A stretch of DNA of 64,000 bases, from the NCBI GenBank assembly GCA_963728155.1, contig CAVSJF010000014.1, positions 62,001 to 126,000 on the forward strand, given 5' to 3'. Shown piece after piece: positions 1-8,504 of this stretch (its first letter is position 1; each line of letters begins with the position of its first letter). The translations under genes and the position numbers were made by a program. A model generated the notes under the pieces. It had not been told where the DNA came from, ran no database searches, and worked only from the letters and a program-made list of their open reading frames with translations. Origin of the DNA: JACVRW01 sp963728155. GTDB lineage: Bacteria; Actinomycetota; Thermoleophilia; Solirubrobacterales; Thermoleophilaceae.

Positions 1-297
1 GCGGGCCGAACCCCGACGTGCTCGGCCTGAGGGTTCCACGGCTCGATGCGCTGTCCGGCCGTGAAGTGGCCCGTTCTGCAGTCCAGCGCCAACATCTCTG
101 ACGGCCCGGAGGCGCGGCGAGTCGCCGACGTCGACGAGCAGGTGAAAGCGGGCGTGGACATGATCCTCGACGGGGGCGAGCTGCCGGGCACCCCGTCGAC
201 CGTGATCGACCTCACTCGCTACCACGAGAACGCCGGCTTCCGGGTGGTCCGCGAGGGAGCTGTGCCCGCGCAGGAGATCGAGGCGATGCTGCGGTGA
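1..297 (+). CDS. Threonylcarbamoyl-AMP synthase (Sua5/YrdC), C-terminal part, frameshifted
   Basis: This is the 3' end of a gene that begins before the window. The reading frame from base 3 gives NPDVLGLRVPRLDAL, and the frame from about base 60 gives WPVLQSSANIS followed by GTPSTVIDLT and a stop at 297. Joined, they match the C-terminal part of the YrdC/Sua5 fold, which makes threonylcarbamoyl-AMP for the t6A tRNA modification. One extra base near 50-60 separates the two frames. Because both sides are well conserved, a sequence error is more likely than a dead gene. It lies about 55 bases before glyA on the same strand; these two often sit together in actinobacteria. Confidence 0.75.
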
Positions 298-352
298 TCG
301 TGGACCGCCCGAAGGTGCGACAACGGCTGGCCGACCCGGTACGGTGAATCCA

Positions 353-1636
353 ATGAGCGAGCTGAGCCCGGATTACTTCACCAAGCCCGTCGCTGATGTC
401 GACCCGGAGATCGCCGACGTGCTGACTGCCGAGGCTCAGCGCCAGGAAACGACGCTCGAGATGATCGCCTCCGAGAACTTCGTCCCCCAGGCGATCCTCG
501 ACTGCCAGGGCTCGGTGCTGACCAACAAGTACGCCGAGGGCTATCCGGGCAAGCGCTACTACAGCGGCTGTGAGCACGTGGACGTGGCCGAGCAGCTCGC
601 GATCGACCGGGTCAAGGAGCTCTTCGGCGCCGAGCACGCGAACGTCCAGCCCCATTCCGGCGCCCAGGCCAACACGGCCGTCTACATGGCGCTGCTCGAC
701 CCGGGTGACCGCATCCTGGGCATGAAGCTCGACCACGGCGGCCACCTCACCCACGGGATGAAGATCAACTTCTCCGGCCTGTACTTCGACATCGTGGGCT
801 ACGGCGTGCGCGAGGAGGACTCGCGCCTCGACATGGACGAGCTGCAGCAGATCGCCGAGGACTCGCGCCCCAAGCTGATCCTGGCCGGCTGGTCCGCCTA
901 CCCTCGCCAGCTCGATTTCCAGCGCTTTCGTGAGATCGCCGACTCGGTGGGCGCGCTGCTGATGGCCGACATGGCGCACTTCGCCGGCCTGGTGGCGGCC
1001 GAGCAGCATCCCAGCCCGATTCCCTACTGCGACGTGGTCACCAGCACCACCCACAAGACGCTCGCCGGCGCGCGCGGGGGGATGATCCTGTGCCGGGAGG
1101 AGTACGCCAAGAAGATCAACTCGCGCGTGTTCCCCGGCGCCCAGGGCGGTCCGCTCATGCACGCGATCGCCGGCAAGGCCGTGGCCTTCAAGGTTGCCCA
1201 GAGCGAGCTCTTTCGCGAGCGCCAGGTACGGACGCGCGAGGGCGCGGCGGTGGTGGCCGAGGAGATGGTGGACGCCGGCGTCAACGTGCTCACCGGCGGT
1301 ACCGACGTCCACCTCGTGCTGGCCGACCTGCGCGAATCCGAGCTCGACGGCCAGCAGGCCGAGGATCGCCTGGACGAAATCGGGATCACGGTCAACCGCA
1401 ACGCCGTGCCCTTCGACCCGCGCCCGCCGGCCGTGTCGTCGGGCGTGCGCATCGGCACGCCGGCGCTGGCCACGCGAGGCTTCACGGTCGACGACTTCCG
1501 CGAGGTCGGCAAGGTGATCGGCGCTGCGCTCACCGGCGAGTTCTCTGATGCCAAGCGGGCTGAGCTCTCCGAGCGCACCCGCGCCCTGGCCGAGAGTCAC
1601 CCGCTCTACCCGCAGCTCGCGCCCGCCACCGTCTGA
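353..1636 (+). CDS. glyA: Serine hydroxymethyltransferase
   Basis: A PLP enzyme of the cytosol that interconverts serine and glycine and loads tetrahydrofolate with a one-carbon unit. The 427-residue product has normal length for the family. Visible hallmarks are LEMIASENF near the start, YPGKRYYSGCE, the PLP region SGAQANTAVY, and the active-site lysine at about residue 235 in TTHKTLAGARGG. The ATG at 353 is preferred; a GTG at 344 would add only three residues, and neither has a strong ribosome site. It follows the Sua5 fragment and precedes an alcohol dehydrogenase by 36 bases. Confidence 0.95.
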   Translation: MSELSPDYFTKPVADVDPEIADVLTAEAQRQETTLEMIASENFVPQAILDCQGSVLTNKYAEGYPGKRYYSGCEHVDVAEQLAIDRVKELFGAEHANVQPHSGAQANTAVYMALLDPGDRILGMKLDHGGHLTHGMKINFSGLYFDIVGYGVREEDSRLDMDELQQIAEDSRPKLILAGWSAYPRQLDFQRFREIADSVGALLMADMAHFAGLVAAEQHPSPIPYCDVVTSTTHKTLAGARGGMILCREEYAKKINSRVFPGAQGGPLMHAIAGKAVAFKVAQSELFRERQVRTREGAAVVAEEMVDAGVNVLTGGTDVHLVLADLRESELDGQQAEDRLDEIGITVNRNAVPFDPRPPAVSSGVRIGTPALATRGFTVDDFREVGKVIGAALTGEFSDAKRAELSERTRALAESHPLYPQLAPATV

Positions 1637-1672
1637 CGGTTCACGCGGTCCGCGCCGGGTAGCAGCGCGGCC

Positions 1673-2858
1673 ATGAGAGCGGTCGCCTGGCACGGCAAAC
1701 GCGACGTTCGCGTCGACTCGGTCCCCGATCCGAAGATCGAGGAGCCCACGGACGCGATCGTGAAGATCACCTCCACCGCCATCTGCGGCTCCGACCTGCA
1801 TCTCTACGAGGTGCTGGGCGCGTTCATCGACGAGGGCGACATCCTGGGTCACGAGCCCATGGGCGTGGTCGAGGAGGTGGGCAGCGAGGTGCGGAACATC
1901 ACGCCGGGCGACCGCGTGGTGATCCCCTTCAACATCTCCTGCGGCCAGTGCTGGATGTGCGATCAGCAGCTCTTCTCGCAGTGTGAGACCACACAGGTGC
2001 GCGATCAGGACAAGGGCGCGGCGCTGTTCGGCTACACCAAGATGTACGGGCAGGTACCAGGCGGGCAGGCCGAGTACCTGCGGGTCCCCCAGGCCCAGTT
2101 CGGTCCCATCAAGGTGCCCGAGGGCCCGCCCGACGAGCGCTTCCTCTTTCTCTCCGACGTGATTCCCACCGCCTGGCAGGCGGTGCAGTACGCGGCGGTG
2201 CCCGAAGGCGGAACGCTGGCCGTGTTCGGACTGGGCCCGATCGGGCAGATGGCCACCCGGGTCGCGCTCCACCGCGGCGCCGGGCAGGTGATCGGGGTCG
2301 ACCTCGTGCCCGAGCGCCTCCAGATGGCCCGCGAGCACGGCGTCCAGGTGCTCGACCTGAGCGAGACCGACGACGTGACCGAGGCGATCAGGGAGAAGAC
2401 CGACGGCCGCGGCGCCGACTCGGTGATCGACGCGGTCGGTATGGAGGCGCACGGCGCTCCCTTCGGCAAGATCGCCCAGGCCGCGGCTGGGCTGGTGCCC
2501 GACGCCATCGCCCGCCCCATGATCGAGAAGGCGGGCGTCGACCGCCTCAGCGCCCTCTATGCCTGCTTCTCCGCCGCGCGCCGCGGTGGGACGGTCTCGC
2601 TAAGCGGCGTCTACGGCGGCGCGCAGGACCCGATCAACATGATGCAGCTCTTCGACAAGCAGCTACAGCTGCGCATGGGCCAGGCCAACGTGTGGGCCTG
2701 GGTCGAACGACATCATGCCGCTGGTCTCCGATGACTCCGACCCGCTCGACACCGAGGGGCTCGCGACCCACAAGATCCCGCTGGAACAGGCGCCCCACGG
2801 CTACGAGATCTTCCAGAAGAAGGAGGACCGCGCGATCAAGGTGGTGCTGAAGCCCTAG
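1673..2858 (+). CDS. Zinc-dependent alcohol dehydrogenase, frameshifted near the end
   Basis: A medium-chain dehydrogenase of the threonine/formaldehyde dehydrogenase type. Seen: catalytic zinc motif ICGSDLH, GHEPMGVVEEVG, a structural-zinc cysteine cluster (SCGQCWMCDQ then a cysteine about eight residues later), and the NAD Rossmann motif GLGPIGQMA. The first frame ends early at 2734, but frame +1 continues from about 2705 as DDIMPLVSDDSDPL through PHGYEIFQKKEDRAIKVVLKP to a stop at 2858, which is the expected family C-terminus. Removing one A near 2703-2706 repairs it, giving about 395 residues. Substrate cannot be told from sequence. The stop overlaps the convergent DUF3253 gene by 3 bases. 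Confidence 0.88.
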
Positions 2859-3109
2859 CCCTTGAGGCGCAGCCGGATCGGGCCGCGCGCTTGCTGGGCA
2901 TCCACGGGCTCGCCCTTCTGCAACACGTCGATGCGTCCCTCGGCGGCCAACGCGGCGGCCGCCTCGCGGGCGAGCGGCATCTGATCGCGCCAGTCCCGGC
3001 CTCCCACCGCCCGCGCGGCTTCGGAGGGGCAGATCGTCTTTCCTTGGTCGCGCCGGGCGAGCAGATCGGCGATGGCTGTTCGAGGTCCTGCCTTTGCACC
3101 GTTGTTCAT
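2855..3109 (-). CDS. DUF3253 family protein
   Basis: An 84-residue soluble protein. The motif GKTICPSEAARAVGG, then WRDQMPLAREAAAALAAEGRIDVLQKGEPV and a basic end (RGPIRLR), is what I recall of DUF3253, a small winged-helix-like family of unknown function common next to oxidoreductases and photolyases. ATG start at 3109. It is convergent with the dehydrogenase and shares three bases with its stop, and is divergent from the WecA-type gene 35 bases away. Role unknown; DNA binding is only a guess from the fold. Confidence 0.8.
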   Translation of the reverse strand: MNNGAKAGPRTAIADLLARRDQGKTICPSEAARAVGGRDWRDQMPLAREAAAALAAEGRIDVLQKGEPVDAQQARGPIRLRLKG

Positions 3110-3144
3110 GGATACGGGGTGGGTCGCCAGTAGGCTGAATCCCG

Positions 3145-4332
3145 ATGGACGAGCTCGATGCCCTGTGGGCGTTCCTCGTCGCGGCCCTCATCGCGTTCGC
3201 GGTAACCCCGCTCACCGCCCGGCTGGCCCGCCATGCGGGGATCGTGCATCAGCCGCGCGACCGCGACCTCCACGACCGGCCCGTCCCCGGAATGGGCGGG
3301 TTGGCCATCCTCGTGGCGGCCGTGGTGTCCGCGCTCATCTTCCTGCCGGCCGGCCAGGAGACACGCGGCATCGTGGCCGGGGCGGTGGCCATCGCGCTCA
3401 TCGGGGCAGTCGACGACGCTCGTCCCGGCGGGCTGCACCCCTTCGTCAAGCTCGCGGGTCAGTTCGCCGCGGCAGCCATACCGGTCTGGTCGGAGGTGCG
3501 AGTGGAGAACGTGACGCTCCCCTTCATCGATCCCATCGACCTTGGCGCGTGGGGCTATCCGCTGACGCTCATCGGCATTGTCGCGGTGATGAACGTGGTG
3601 AACTTCACCGACGGCGCCGACGGCCTGGCCGCCGGCGTGTGCACGATCGCCGCCGCGACCTTCGCGATCATCGCGCTGTCGCTCGACCGGGTGGACGCGG
3701 GGATACTCGCCGCCCTAACCGCGGGGGCCGCGGTCGGCTTCCTGTGGCACAACTTCCATCCCGCCTCGATCTTCATGGGCGACGCCGGCTCGAACCTGCT
3801 CGGGTTACTGCTCGCCTGCGTGGCTATCCAGGGTGTGCTCAAGACGGCCGCCGTCGTGGCCCTGTTCTTCCCGCTGCTGATCCTGGCCGTGCCGGCGCTC
3901 GACGCGACCTTCGTGGTGGCCAAGCGCATCAAGTACGGGCGGCCGGTGTACTCGGCCGACCGATGGCATTTCCATCACCGCTTCGCCAACATCGGCTTCT
4001 CCCAGCGGCGCACCGTGCTCTATCTGTACGGCTGGACGCTGTCGCTCGCCGCTCTCGCGCTCGCCATGCGCTTCGTGCCCTATTCCGACGACGACGGCAC
4101 GCTGCACGCGGGCTGGACGCTGGTGATCGTGGCCTTCGCCCTGGTGGCCTTCGCGGCGAGCATCTATCTCGTGATCGTGCTCGAGATCCTCAAGTTCAAG
4201 CGGTTTCGCGAGCGGGAGCTGCGGCGGCAGGTCGAGACCGGCGAGATCCCCGCGCTCAGCGAGTCGCAGATCGAGCACGAGGTCGAGCGCGAGGTGGAGA
4301 CGGGCGACTTCGAGGCCGTGGGGCGCGAGTAG
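3145..4332 (+). CDS. WecA/MraY-type undecaprenyl-phosphate sugar-1-phosphate transferase
   Basis: A multi-pass inner-membrane enzyme that moves a sugar-1-phosphate from a UDP-sugar to undecaprenyl phosphate, starting teichoic acid, arabinogalactan or O-polysaccharide synthesis. Seen: about 10 hydrophobic segments, the magnesium-binding motif NFTDGADGLAAG (the family norm is NxxDGxDGLA), FMGDAGSNLLG, and the WHFHHR cytoplasmic loop typical of the WecA/TagO branch rather than MraY. The 395 residues end in a charged cytoplasmic tail (HEVEREVE). It is the only lipid-linked initiating enzyme visible in the window and could prime the polysaccharide genes at 51-64 kb, although it lies far away. Confidence 0.9.
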   Translation: MDELDALWAFLVAALIAFAVTPLTARLARHAGIVHQPRDRDLHDRPVPGMGGLAILVAAVVSALIFLPAGQETRGIVAGAVAIALIGAVDDARPGGLHPFVKLAGQFAAAAIPVWSEVRVENVTLPFIDPIDLGAWGYPLTLIGIVAVMNVVNFTDGADGLAAGVCTIAAATFAIIALSLDRVDAGILAALTAGAAVGFLWHNFHPASIFMGDAGSNLLGLLLACVAIQGVLKTAAVVALFFPLLILAVPALDATFVVAKRIKYGRPVYSADRWHFHHRFANIGFSQRRTVLYLYGWTLSLAALALAMRFVPYSDDDGTLHAGWTLVIVAFALVAFAASIYLVIVLEILKFKRFRERELRRQVETGEIPALSESQIEHEVEREVETGDFEAVGRE

Positions 4333-4333
4333 C

Positions 4334-4888
4334 TCAGGATCCGAAGTCGGTCGTGTAGGTGCCCCCGCTGAGGCCGGCGACGGGTGTGCCGGGCGTGACG
4401 CCGATGCCAACGACCCGGAAGTCACCATGCAGGATGTTGTCTCGGTGAGTGGGGCTGCGCATCCAGGAGCGCATGATGGCGCGCGGCGTGGCGCGCGGTC
4501 CCGCGCCCCAAGCGATGTTCTCGCCGACGAACCACCGACGACGGCCGTCCATCCATCCGGTGCTCGCGATGCGACTGCGGAAGGGCTGGCCCGAGAGCGA
4601 GTCATGCTCGAAGTACCCCTGTGTGACCATGTCGCGTGAGTGGCCCAGCGCAGCGCGCGTGAGCTGGGAGTCGAGCTTCAGTGCACGAAGGCCGTGTTCG
4701 GCGCGCTCCTGGTTGAGCAGGCAATGGGTGTCAGAGACCATCGTCGCGGCGGTCATCGTGCTGGATTGACCGGCAGCCGAGCTGCACGGCGAGGCCGCGG
4801 TGGCCACGGCGGGGACGCCGGTGAGGGCGAAGCCGGCGAGAGCGATTGGAGCGAGCCGGCCGAGCCGGCGAGAAATTGCGAAGCGCAT
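4334..4888 (-). CDS. Secreted CAP-domain (SCP/PR1) protein
   Basis: A 184-residue exported protein: signal peptide of about 31 residues (basic start, then hydrophobic run ending AVATAA), then a CAP domain with CLLNQERAEHGL, HSRDM, YFEHDS, GENIAWG and MRSPTHRDNIL. The CAP cavity histidines and glutamates are present. CAP proteins in bacteria are secreted, often wall-associated, and of largely unknown biochemistry. Start ATG at 4888 is fixed by a good ribosome site (GGAGGT, 4894-4899); a longer GTG start at 4915 would cover that site. Its leader contains a c-di-GMP riboswitch, so its expression probably follows the signal made by the neighbouring operon. Ends one base after the WecA-type gene. 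Confidence 0.9.
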   Translation of the reverse strand: MRFAISRRLGRLAPIALAGFALTGVPAVATAASPCSSAAGQSSTMTAATMVSDTHCLLNQERAEHGLRALKLDSQLTRAALGHSRDMVTQGYFEHDSLSGQPFRSRIASTGWMDGRRRWFVGENIAWGAGPRATPRAIMRSWMRSPTHRDNILHGDFRVVGIGVTPGTPVAGLSGGTYTTDFGS

Positions 4889-4928
4889 AAAGCACCTCCA
4901 CGTGTCTAGGGCCAACTGCTCCCGAGAC

Positions 4929-5008
4929 TCCTTCGGTGGCCCGGCTAACTCCTCAGGGAGTTCCGTGGCTTTGCGGACCCGCCTCGCGGTCGGGGGTGCC
5001 TTTGTCGG
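4929..5008 (-). promoter_or_regulatory. c-di-GMP-I (GEMM-I) riboswitch
   Basis: On the minus strand the leader of the CAP gene reads ACAAAGGC, a short hairpin, then UCCGCAAAGCCACGGA, a second hairpin capped by CUCCCUGAGGAG, then UUAGCCGGGCCACCGAAGG. These are the conserved blocks of the GEMM-I aptamer (CAAAGGCA, CGCAAAGCC, GYAGCCGGGYYRCCGA) in the right order and spacing. It ends about 40 bases before the ATG, so control is probably by translation or a short platform; I could not define an on or off switch. The family binds c-di-GMP. Confidence 0.85.
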
Positions 5009-5042
5009 GGAAGTGCTGGACGATCAGTCCTGCGTACGACTT

Positions 5043-5070
5043 GTATCGGCATCCTGCGCTCAGAACTTGA
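5043..5070 (-). promoter_or_regulatory. Sigma-28/WhiG-like promoter candidate for the CAP gene
   Basis: Minus strand: TCAAGTTC, 12 bases, GCCGATAC. This resembles the FliA/SigD/WhiG consensus (TAAAGTTT, N11, GCCGATAA) with one base extra spacing. Transcription would begin near 5035, just before the riboswitch. The matching element facing the other way has the same spacing. Confidence 0.4.
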
Positions 5071-5098
5071 GCATCAAGTCAAACGAGGGACTTTGCGC

Positions 5099-5126
5099 TC
5101 AATCAATGCCGCTGGTAGGCCGATGC
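5099..5126 (+). promoter_or_regulatory. Sigma-28/WhiG-like promoter candidate for the chemosensory operon
   Basis: Plus strand: TCAA, 16 bases, GCCGATGC. The predicted start of transcription is at about 5133-5134, that is at the GTG start codon itself, which would give a leaderless mRNA. This fits the lack of a correctly spaced ribosome site before the first gene. Confidence 0.35.
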
Positions 5127-5133
5127 TAGGAGT

Positions 5134-5526
5134 GTGACCGCTTCCGCCGTCCCCCGGCACGTGCTCGTCGTCGACGATTCGCCGTTGATGCTCCGGGCTG
5201 CGCAGGTGGGCCTGAACCGGCTCTCCGGATGGCGGGTCAGCACGGCTGCGTCCGGGCAGGAAGGGATCGAGCTCGCCACGGCCGCAAGGCCGGACGCGAT
5301 CCTGCTCGACGTCGTGATGCCCGAGCTCGACGGCCCGGGCACGCTTCACGCGCTCGGCGAGCTCGCGGCCACCCGCGACATCCCGGTTGTTTTCCTGACC
5401 GCCGCCAGTGGTGACTCCGACCGCGACCGGCTGATCGAGCTGGGCGCGGCGGGGGTGATCGCCAAGCCGTTCGAGCCTCCACGGCTGGGCAACCAGCTCA
5501 GCGAGGTGCTCGGATGGCCCAGCTAG
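5134..5526 (+). CDS. Single-domain response regulator (CheY-like)
   Basis: A 130-residue receiver domain and nothing else. Acidic pocket VVDDS, phospho-acceptor Asp59 in AILLDVVMPELDG, switch threonine in FLTA, and Lys111 in IAKPF are all present, so it should be phosphorylatable. First gene of a 12-kb operon; its end overlaps the next gene by 13 bases. Probably a phospho-target or phosphate sink of the CheA encoded downstream (inference). GTG start at 5134; no well spaced ribosome site, possibly leaderless. Confidence 0.9.
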   Translation: MTASAVPRHVLVVDDSPLMLRAAQVGLNRLSGWRVSTAASGQEGIELATAARPDAILLDVVMPELDGPGTLHALGELAATRDIPVVFLTAASGDSDRDRLIELGAAGVIAKPFEPPRLGNQLSEVLGWPS

Positions 5527-7454
5527 TCGCGGAGCTGCAAGAGCTCTGGGTCGCGCATCGCGGAGAGGTGGACGCCAGCGTGGCGAGGATCGAGGACGCG
5601 GTCAGCGACCTGATGGCCGGCGCGCTCGACGAGGTGAGGCGCGACGCTGCCAGGCGGGCAGCGCACCAGCTGGCCGGGACGGTCGGCACATTCGGGTTCA
5701 CTGACGCTTCGGAGCACGCCCGCGTGCTCGAGCAGGCGTTCGAGCACGTTCCGGCGCGTGAGGAAGCACTGCGGCTGGCCGAGCTCGTCTTGGCCCTGCG
5801 CGAGGCGCTCGAGCCCGAGACCGAGCCGCTCACAGCGGCCGGCGACTCGCCTGGCGGCGACGGCAAGGTGCTCAGCACTCCGCCAGGCCCAGCACTGCTC
5901 ATCGTCTGCGCCGACCATCAGCTTGGGGACACGCTCGCGGTGGAGGCCGGCCGGCGTGGTCTCGAGCCGATCGTCGCAACCGACCCCGCGGCTGCACGTC
6001 GAGCGCTTGGAGCCTGCCCGCCGCCGAAGCTGATGATTCTTGATCCCGGTGAGGGCCCCTGGCTCGCCGACGCGCTGGCGCTGGGCAGCGAGCTGGGCGG
6101 GCCGGACGACGCTCTGCTCGCGGCCGTGCTGGCCGACGAAAACACTGATCGCGTCGACGTGGCCCGGCACGGCTGCGCGATCCTGCCGCGGGGCGGCTCG
6201 CCGCAGGAGATGGTCGGCGGGCTGTTGAGCCTGCGTGAGGTGCGGCCCAGGACCCGCCCCAGCATTGTCGCGATCGACGACGACCCGGCGATCCTCGCGG
6301 CCGTCCGCGCGCTGCTCGGCGAAAACGACTGGACGATCTCGACTTACAGCGACCCAGCGGCGGTCTGGGACGCGCTCGAGTCTCACCAGCCAGACTTGCT
6401 GCTGCTCGACATCGACATGCCGGGAACGACGGGCATTGAGCTCTGCCGAGCGGTGCGAGCCGACCTGCGCTGGGCTGCTCTGCCAGTGGTGTTTCTCACC
6501 GCCCGCCGCGATGCCGAGACCGTCAGGGCGGTCTTCGAGGTCGGAGCCGACGACTTCATCAACAAGCCGATCGTGCCCGCGGAGCTGCTGGCGCGGATCG
6601 CCAACCGTCTCGAGCGCGCGCGCTTGCTCCGCGCTCTCACGGAGACCGACCCGCTGACCTCGGTCGCCAACGGCGACAGCGGCGTTGCCCAAGCCGAGCA
6701 CCTGATCACGGTGGCCGCCGGCCAGCGCCAACCGCTGGCGATCGCGATCGTCAGCGCCGACCCCCCGCCCGAGCTCGATGAGCTCGCGCGCCGCGTCGCC
6801 GGCGACCAGGCCCTGGAGGCCGCGGCCGGGGCGCTGCGCCGCGCCCTGCGACCCGAGGACGTGGTGGCGCGCTGGGCCGATCGCGAGCTGCTCGTGGCGG
6901 TGTACGGGCTCAACGCCGAACAGGCACATGCGCGCATCACAGAAGCCTTGGGCGCAGTCCCAAGAACCCTGGCCGGCGTCGCCGGCTACCCCACCGACGG
7001 CGGCGAGCTCGACTCCCTGTGCGAGGCGGCCGCGTTGTCACTCAAGCGCTTGCGCGAGACCGACGCTGGCAGGACGGCGGTCGACGTGGTCGTCGTCGAG
7101 GACGACATGGTGCTCTCCGAGCTGTTGCAGCACGCCCTCAAGGCCCGCGGCTACAGCTGCCGGGCGATCGGCGACGGAGAGGAGGCGGTGCGGGCGCTCA
7201 CGGGCTCCCAAGCGACCCTCAACAGCTCACTCGTGCTGCTCGACTGGGACCTGCCCGGTCGCAACGGTCTCGGCGTTCTGCGCGCCCTCGGCCAAGCGGG
7301 CGTGCTCAACCAGACCCGCGTGATCATGCTCACGCTGCGCTCCGGCGAGGGCGAGACGCTAGAGGCGCTCAAGCTGGGTGCCTTCGACCATGTCGCCAAG
7401 CCGTTCAGCGTCCCGGTCCTGATGGAACGGGTGCGCCGCGCCCTGGAGCGCTAG
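5514..7454 (+). CDS. HPt / pseudo-REC / REC / degenerate GGDEF / REC hybrid signalling protein
   Basis: 646 residues, cytoplasmic. Order: HPt domain (1-100, phospho-histidine His51 in AAHQLAGTVG), a receiver-like domain with a weak pocket (about 127-240), a receiver with Asp299 (LLLLDIDMPG), a GGDEF domain that begins TDPLTSVANG at 379, and a last receiver with Asp577 and Lys629. The GGDEF signature is ADREL (455-459) instead of GGDEF, so catalysis should be lost, but the inhibitory c-di-GMP binding site RPED (446-449), exactly five residues upstream, is kept. Middle part is collinear with the cyclase at the operon's far end, indicating duplication. Likely a phosphorelay hub and c-di-GMP receptor. 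Confidence 0.85.
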   Translation: MAQLVAELQELWVAHRGEVDASVARIEDAVSDLMAGALDEVRRDAARRAAHQLAGTVGTFGFTDASEHARVLEQAFEHVPAREEALRLAELVLALREALEPETEPLTAAGDSPGGDGKVLSTPPGPALLIVCADHQLGDTLAVEAGRRGLEPIVATDPAAARRALGACPPPKLMILDPGEGPWLADALALGSELGGPDDALLAAVLADENTDRVDVARHGCAILPRGGSPQEMVGGLLSLREVRPRTRPSIVAIDDDPAILAAVRALLGENDWTISTYSDPAAVWDALESHQPDLLLLDIDMPGTTGIELCRAVRADLRWAALPVVFLTARRDAETVRAVFEVGADDFINKPIVPAELLARIANRLERARLLRALTETDPLTSVANGDSGVAQAEHLITVAAGQRQPLAIAIVSADPPPELDELARRVAGDQALEAAAGALRRALRPEDVVARWADRELLVAVYGLNAEQAHARITEALGAVPRTLAGVAGYPTDGGELDSLCEAAALSLKRLRETDAGRTAVDVVVVEDDMVLSELLQHALKARGYSCRAIGDGEEAVRALTGSQATLNSSLVLLDWDLPGRNGLGVLRALGQAGVLNQTRVIMLTLRSGEGETLEALKLGAFDHVAKPFSVPVLMERVRRALER

Positions 7455-7458
7455 CCCG

Positions 7459-8504
7459 ATGGTCAGCACAAATGCCGTTCTCATCCTGATCGCCATCGAG
7501 CTGGCGATCGCCGGATTTGGCTTGCTGCTGCTCGTCGGCCACGGCGCGGGCTCGGCGCTCGTCGAGTCCCGGGTGGCGCCCCGGCTGGCGCGGGCGCGGC
7601 AGGCGTTGAGCATCTCGCTCCAGAGCGACGGACCGGTCGCAGCCGAGGAGGTGCAAAGGGCGGGGCGGCTCCCCTCCGCGCCCAGCTGTCCCTGCTCGCC
7701 GACCTCGCCCCCTCACTGAGCGGCGGGCAGTCCGATCGCCTTGCCGAGATCGCCGGCGAGCTTGGGATCGTCGAGGCCGCCGAGCGGCGCTGCCGAAGCC
7801 GCCGCTGGCGACGGCGCCTGCGCGGCGCTCGGCTGCTGACCGTGCTCGGTATTCAGTCGCCGGTCATGGCCCCGCTGTTCGAGGATCACCATCCCGAGCT
7901 GCGCGCGCAGGCAGCCGAATGGGTTGCCGAGCAGCCGACCCCCGACAACGTGGAGCGGCTGCTCGACCTGCTCGACGACGAGCACACTCTGTGTCGGTTC
8001 ACCGTCAAGGACTCCCTGCTGCGTATCGGCTCCGCGGCAGCCGATCCGATCGCGCGGCGGCTGCGCCGCGGCGAGCGGGCGGTCAGCCCGGAGCTGCTCA
8101 GCGTCGCGACCTGGCAGGCCGTGCCGGCGATGCTCGAGCCGGCGCTCGCGCTCGCGACAGCGGACGCCCCAGCTGTCCGCGCTGGTGCCGCGGGCCTCCT
8201 CGGTGCGCTCGGCGGAGAGGCGGGCGCCGAGACGCTCGGCACGCTGCTTGTCGACGACTCCCCGCAGGTGCGCGCGGTTGCCGCCACAGCGCTCGGCAAG
8301 ATAGCCCGCTGGGAGGCCGCCCCCGCCCTCGCTGCCCGGCTCGAGGATCGTGACTTCGACGTGCGCCGCGCGGCCGCTCTGGCCCTTCGGGGTCTGGGCC
8401 CCAGCGGGGAGCTGCAGCTGCGCCGATCCCTGCGATCTCCAGATGGCTTCGCACACGACATGGCCCGACAGGTGCTCGACCTCCCGGTGGGAGCGGCGGC
8501 GTGA
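7459..8504 (+). CDS. Membrane-anchored HEAT-repeat protein, frameshifted
   Basis: The first frame gives a single N-terminal membrane helix (about residues 5-27) and a linker. From about 7660 the coding frame moves back by one base and reads APLRAQLSLLADLAPSLSGG, a basic stretch, then several HEAT repeats (for example VRAGAAGLLGALGGEAGAETLGTLL cut into helix pairs; VRAVAATALGKIARW; VRRAAALALRGLG) to a stop overlapping the next start. One missing base near 7655-7675 restores a single protein of about 348 residues. HEAT repeats are protein docking scaffolds. Placed directly before the glycosyltransferase with GTGA overlap, it is likely a partner or regulator of that enzyme at the membrane. Confidence 0.75.

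Noticed and set aside
212..2452. Long antisense open frame over glyA and the dehydrogenase (746 codons)
   Set aside because: A shadow frame produced by high GC and third-position bias; low-complexity His/Gly/Leu-rich product, no motif, and the plus strand holds two well known genes.
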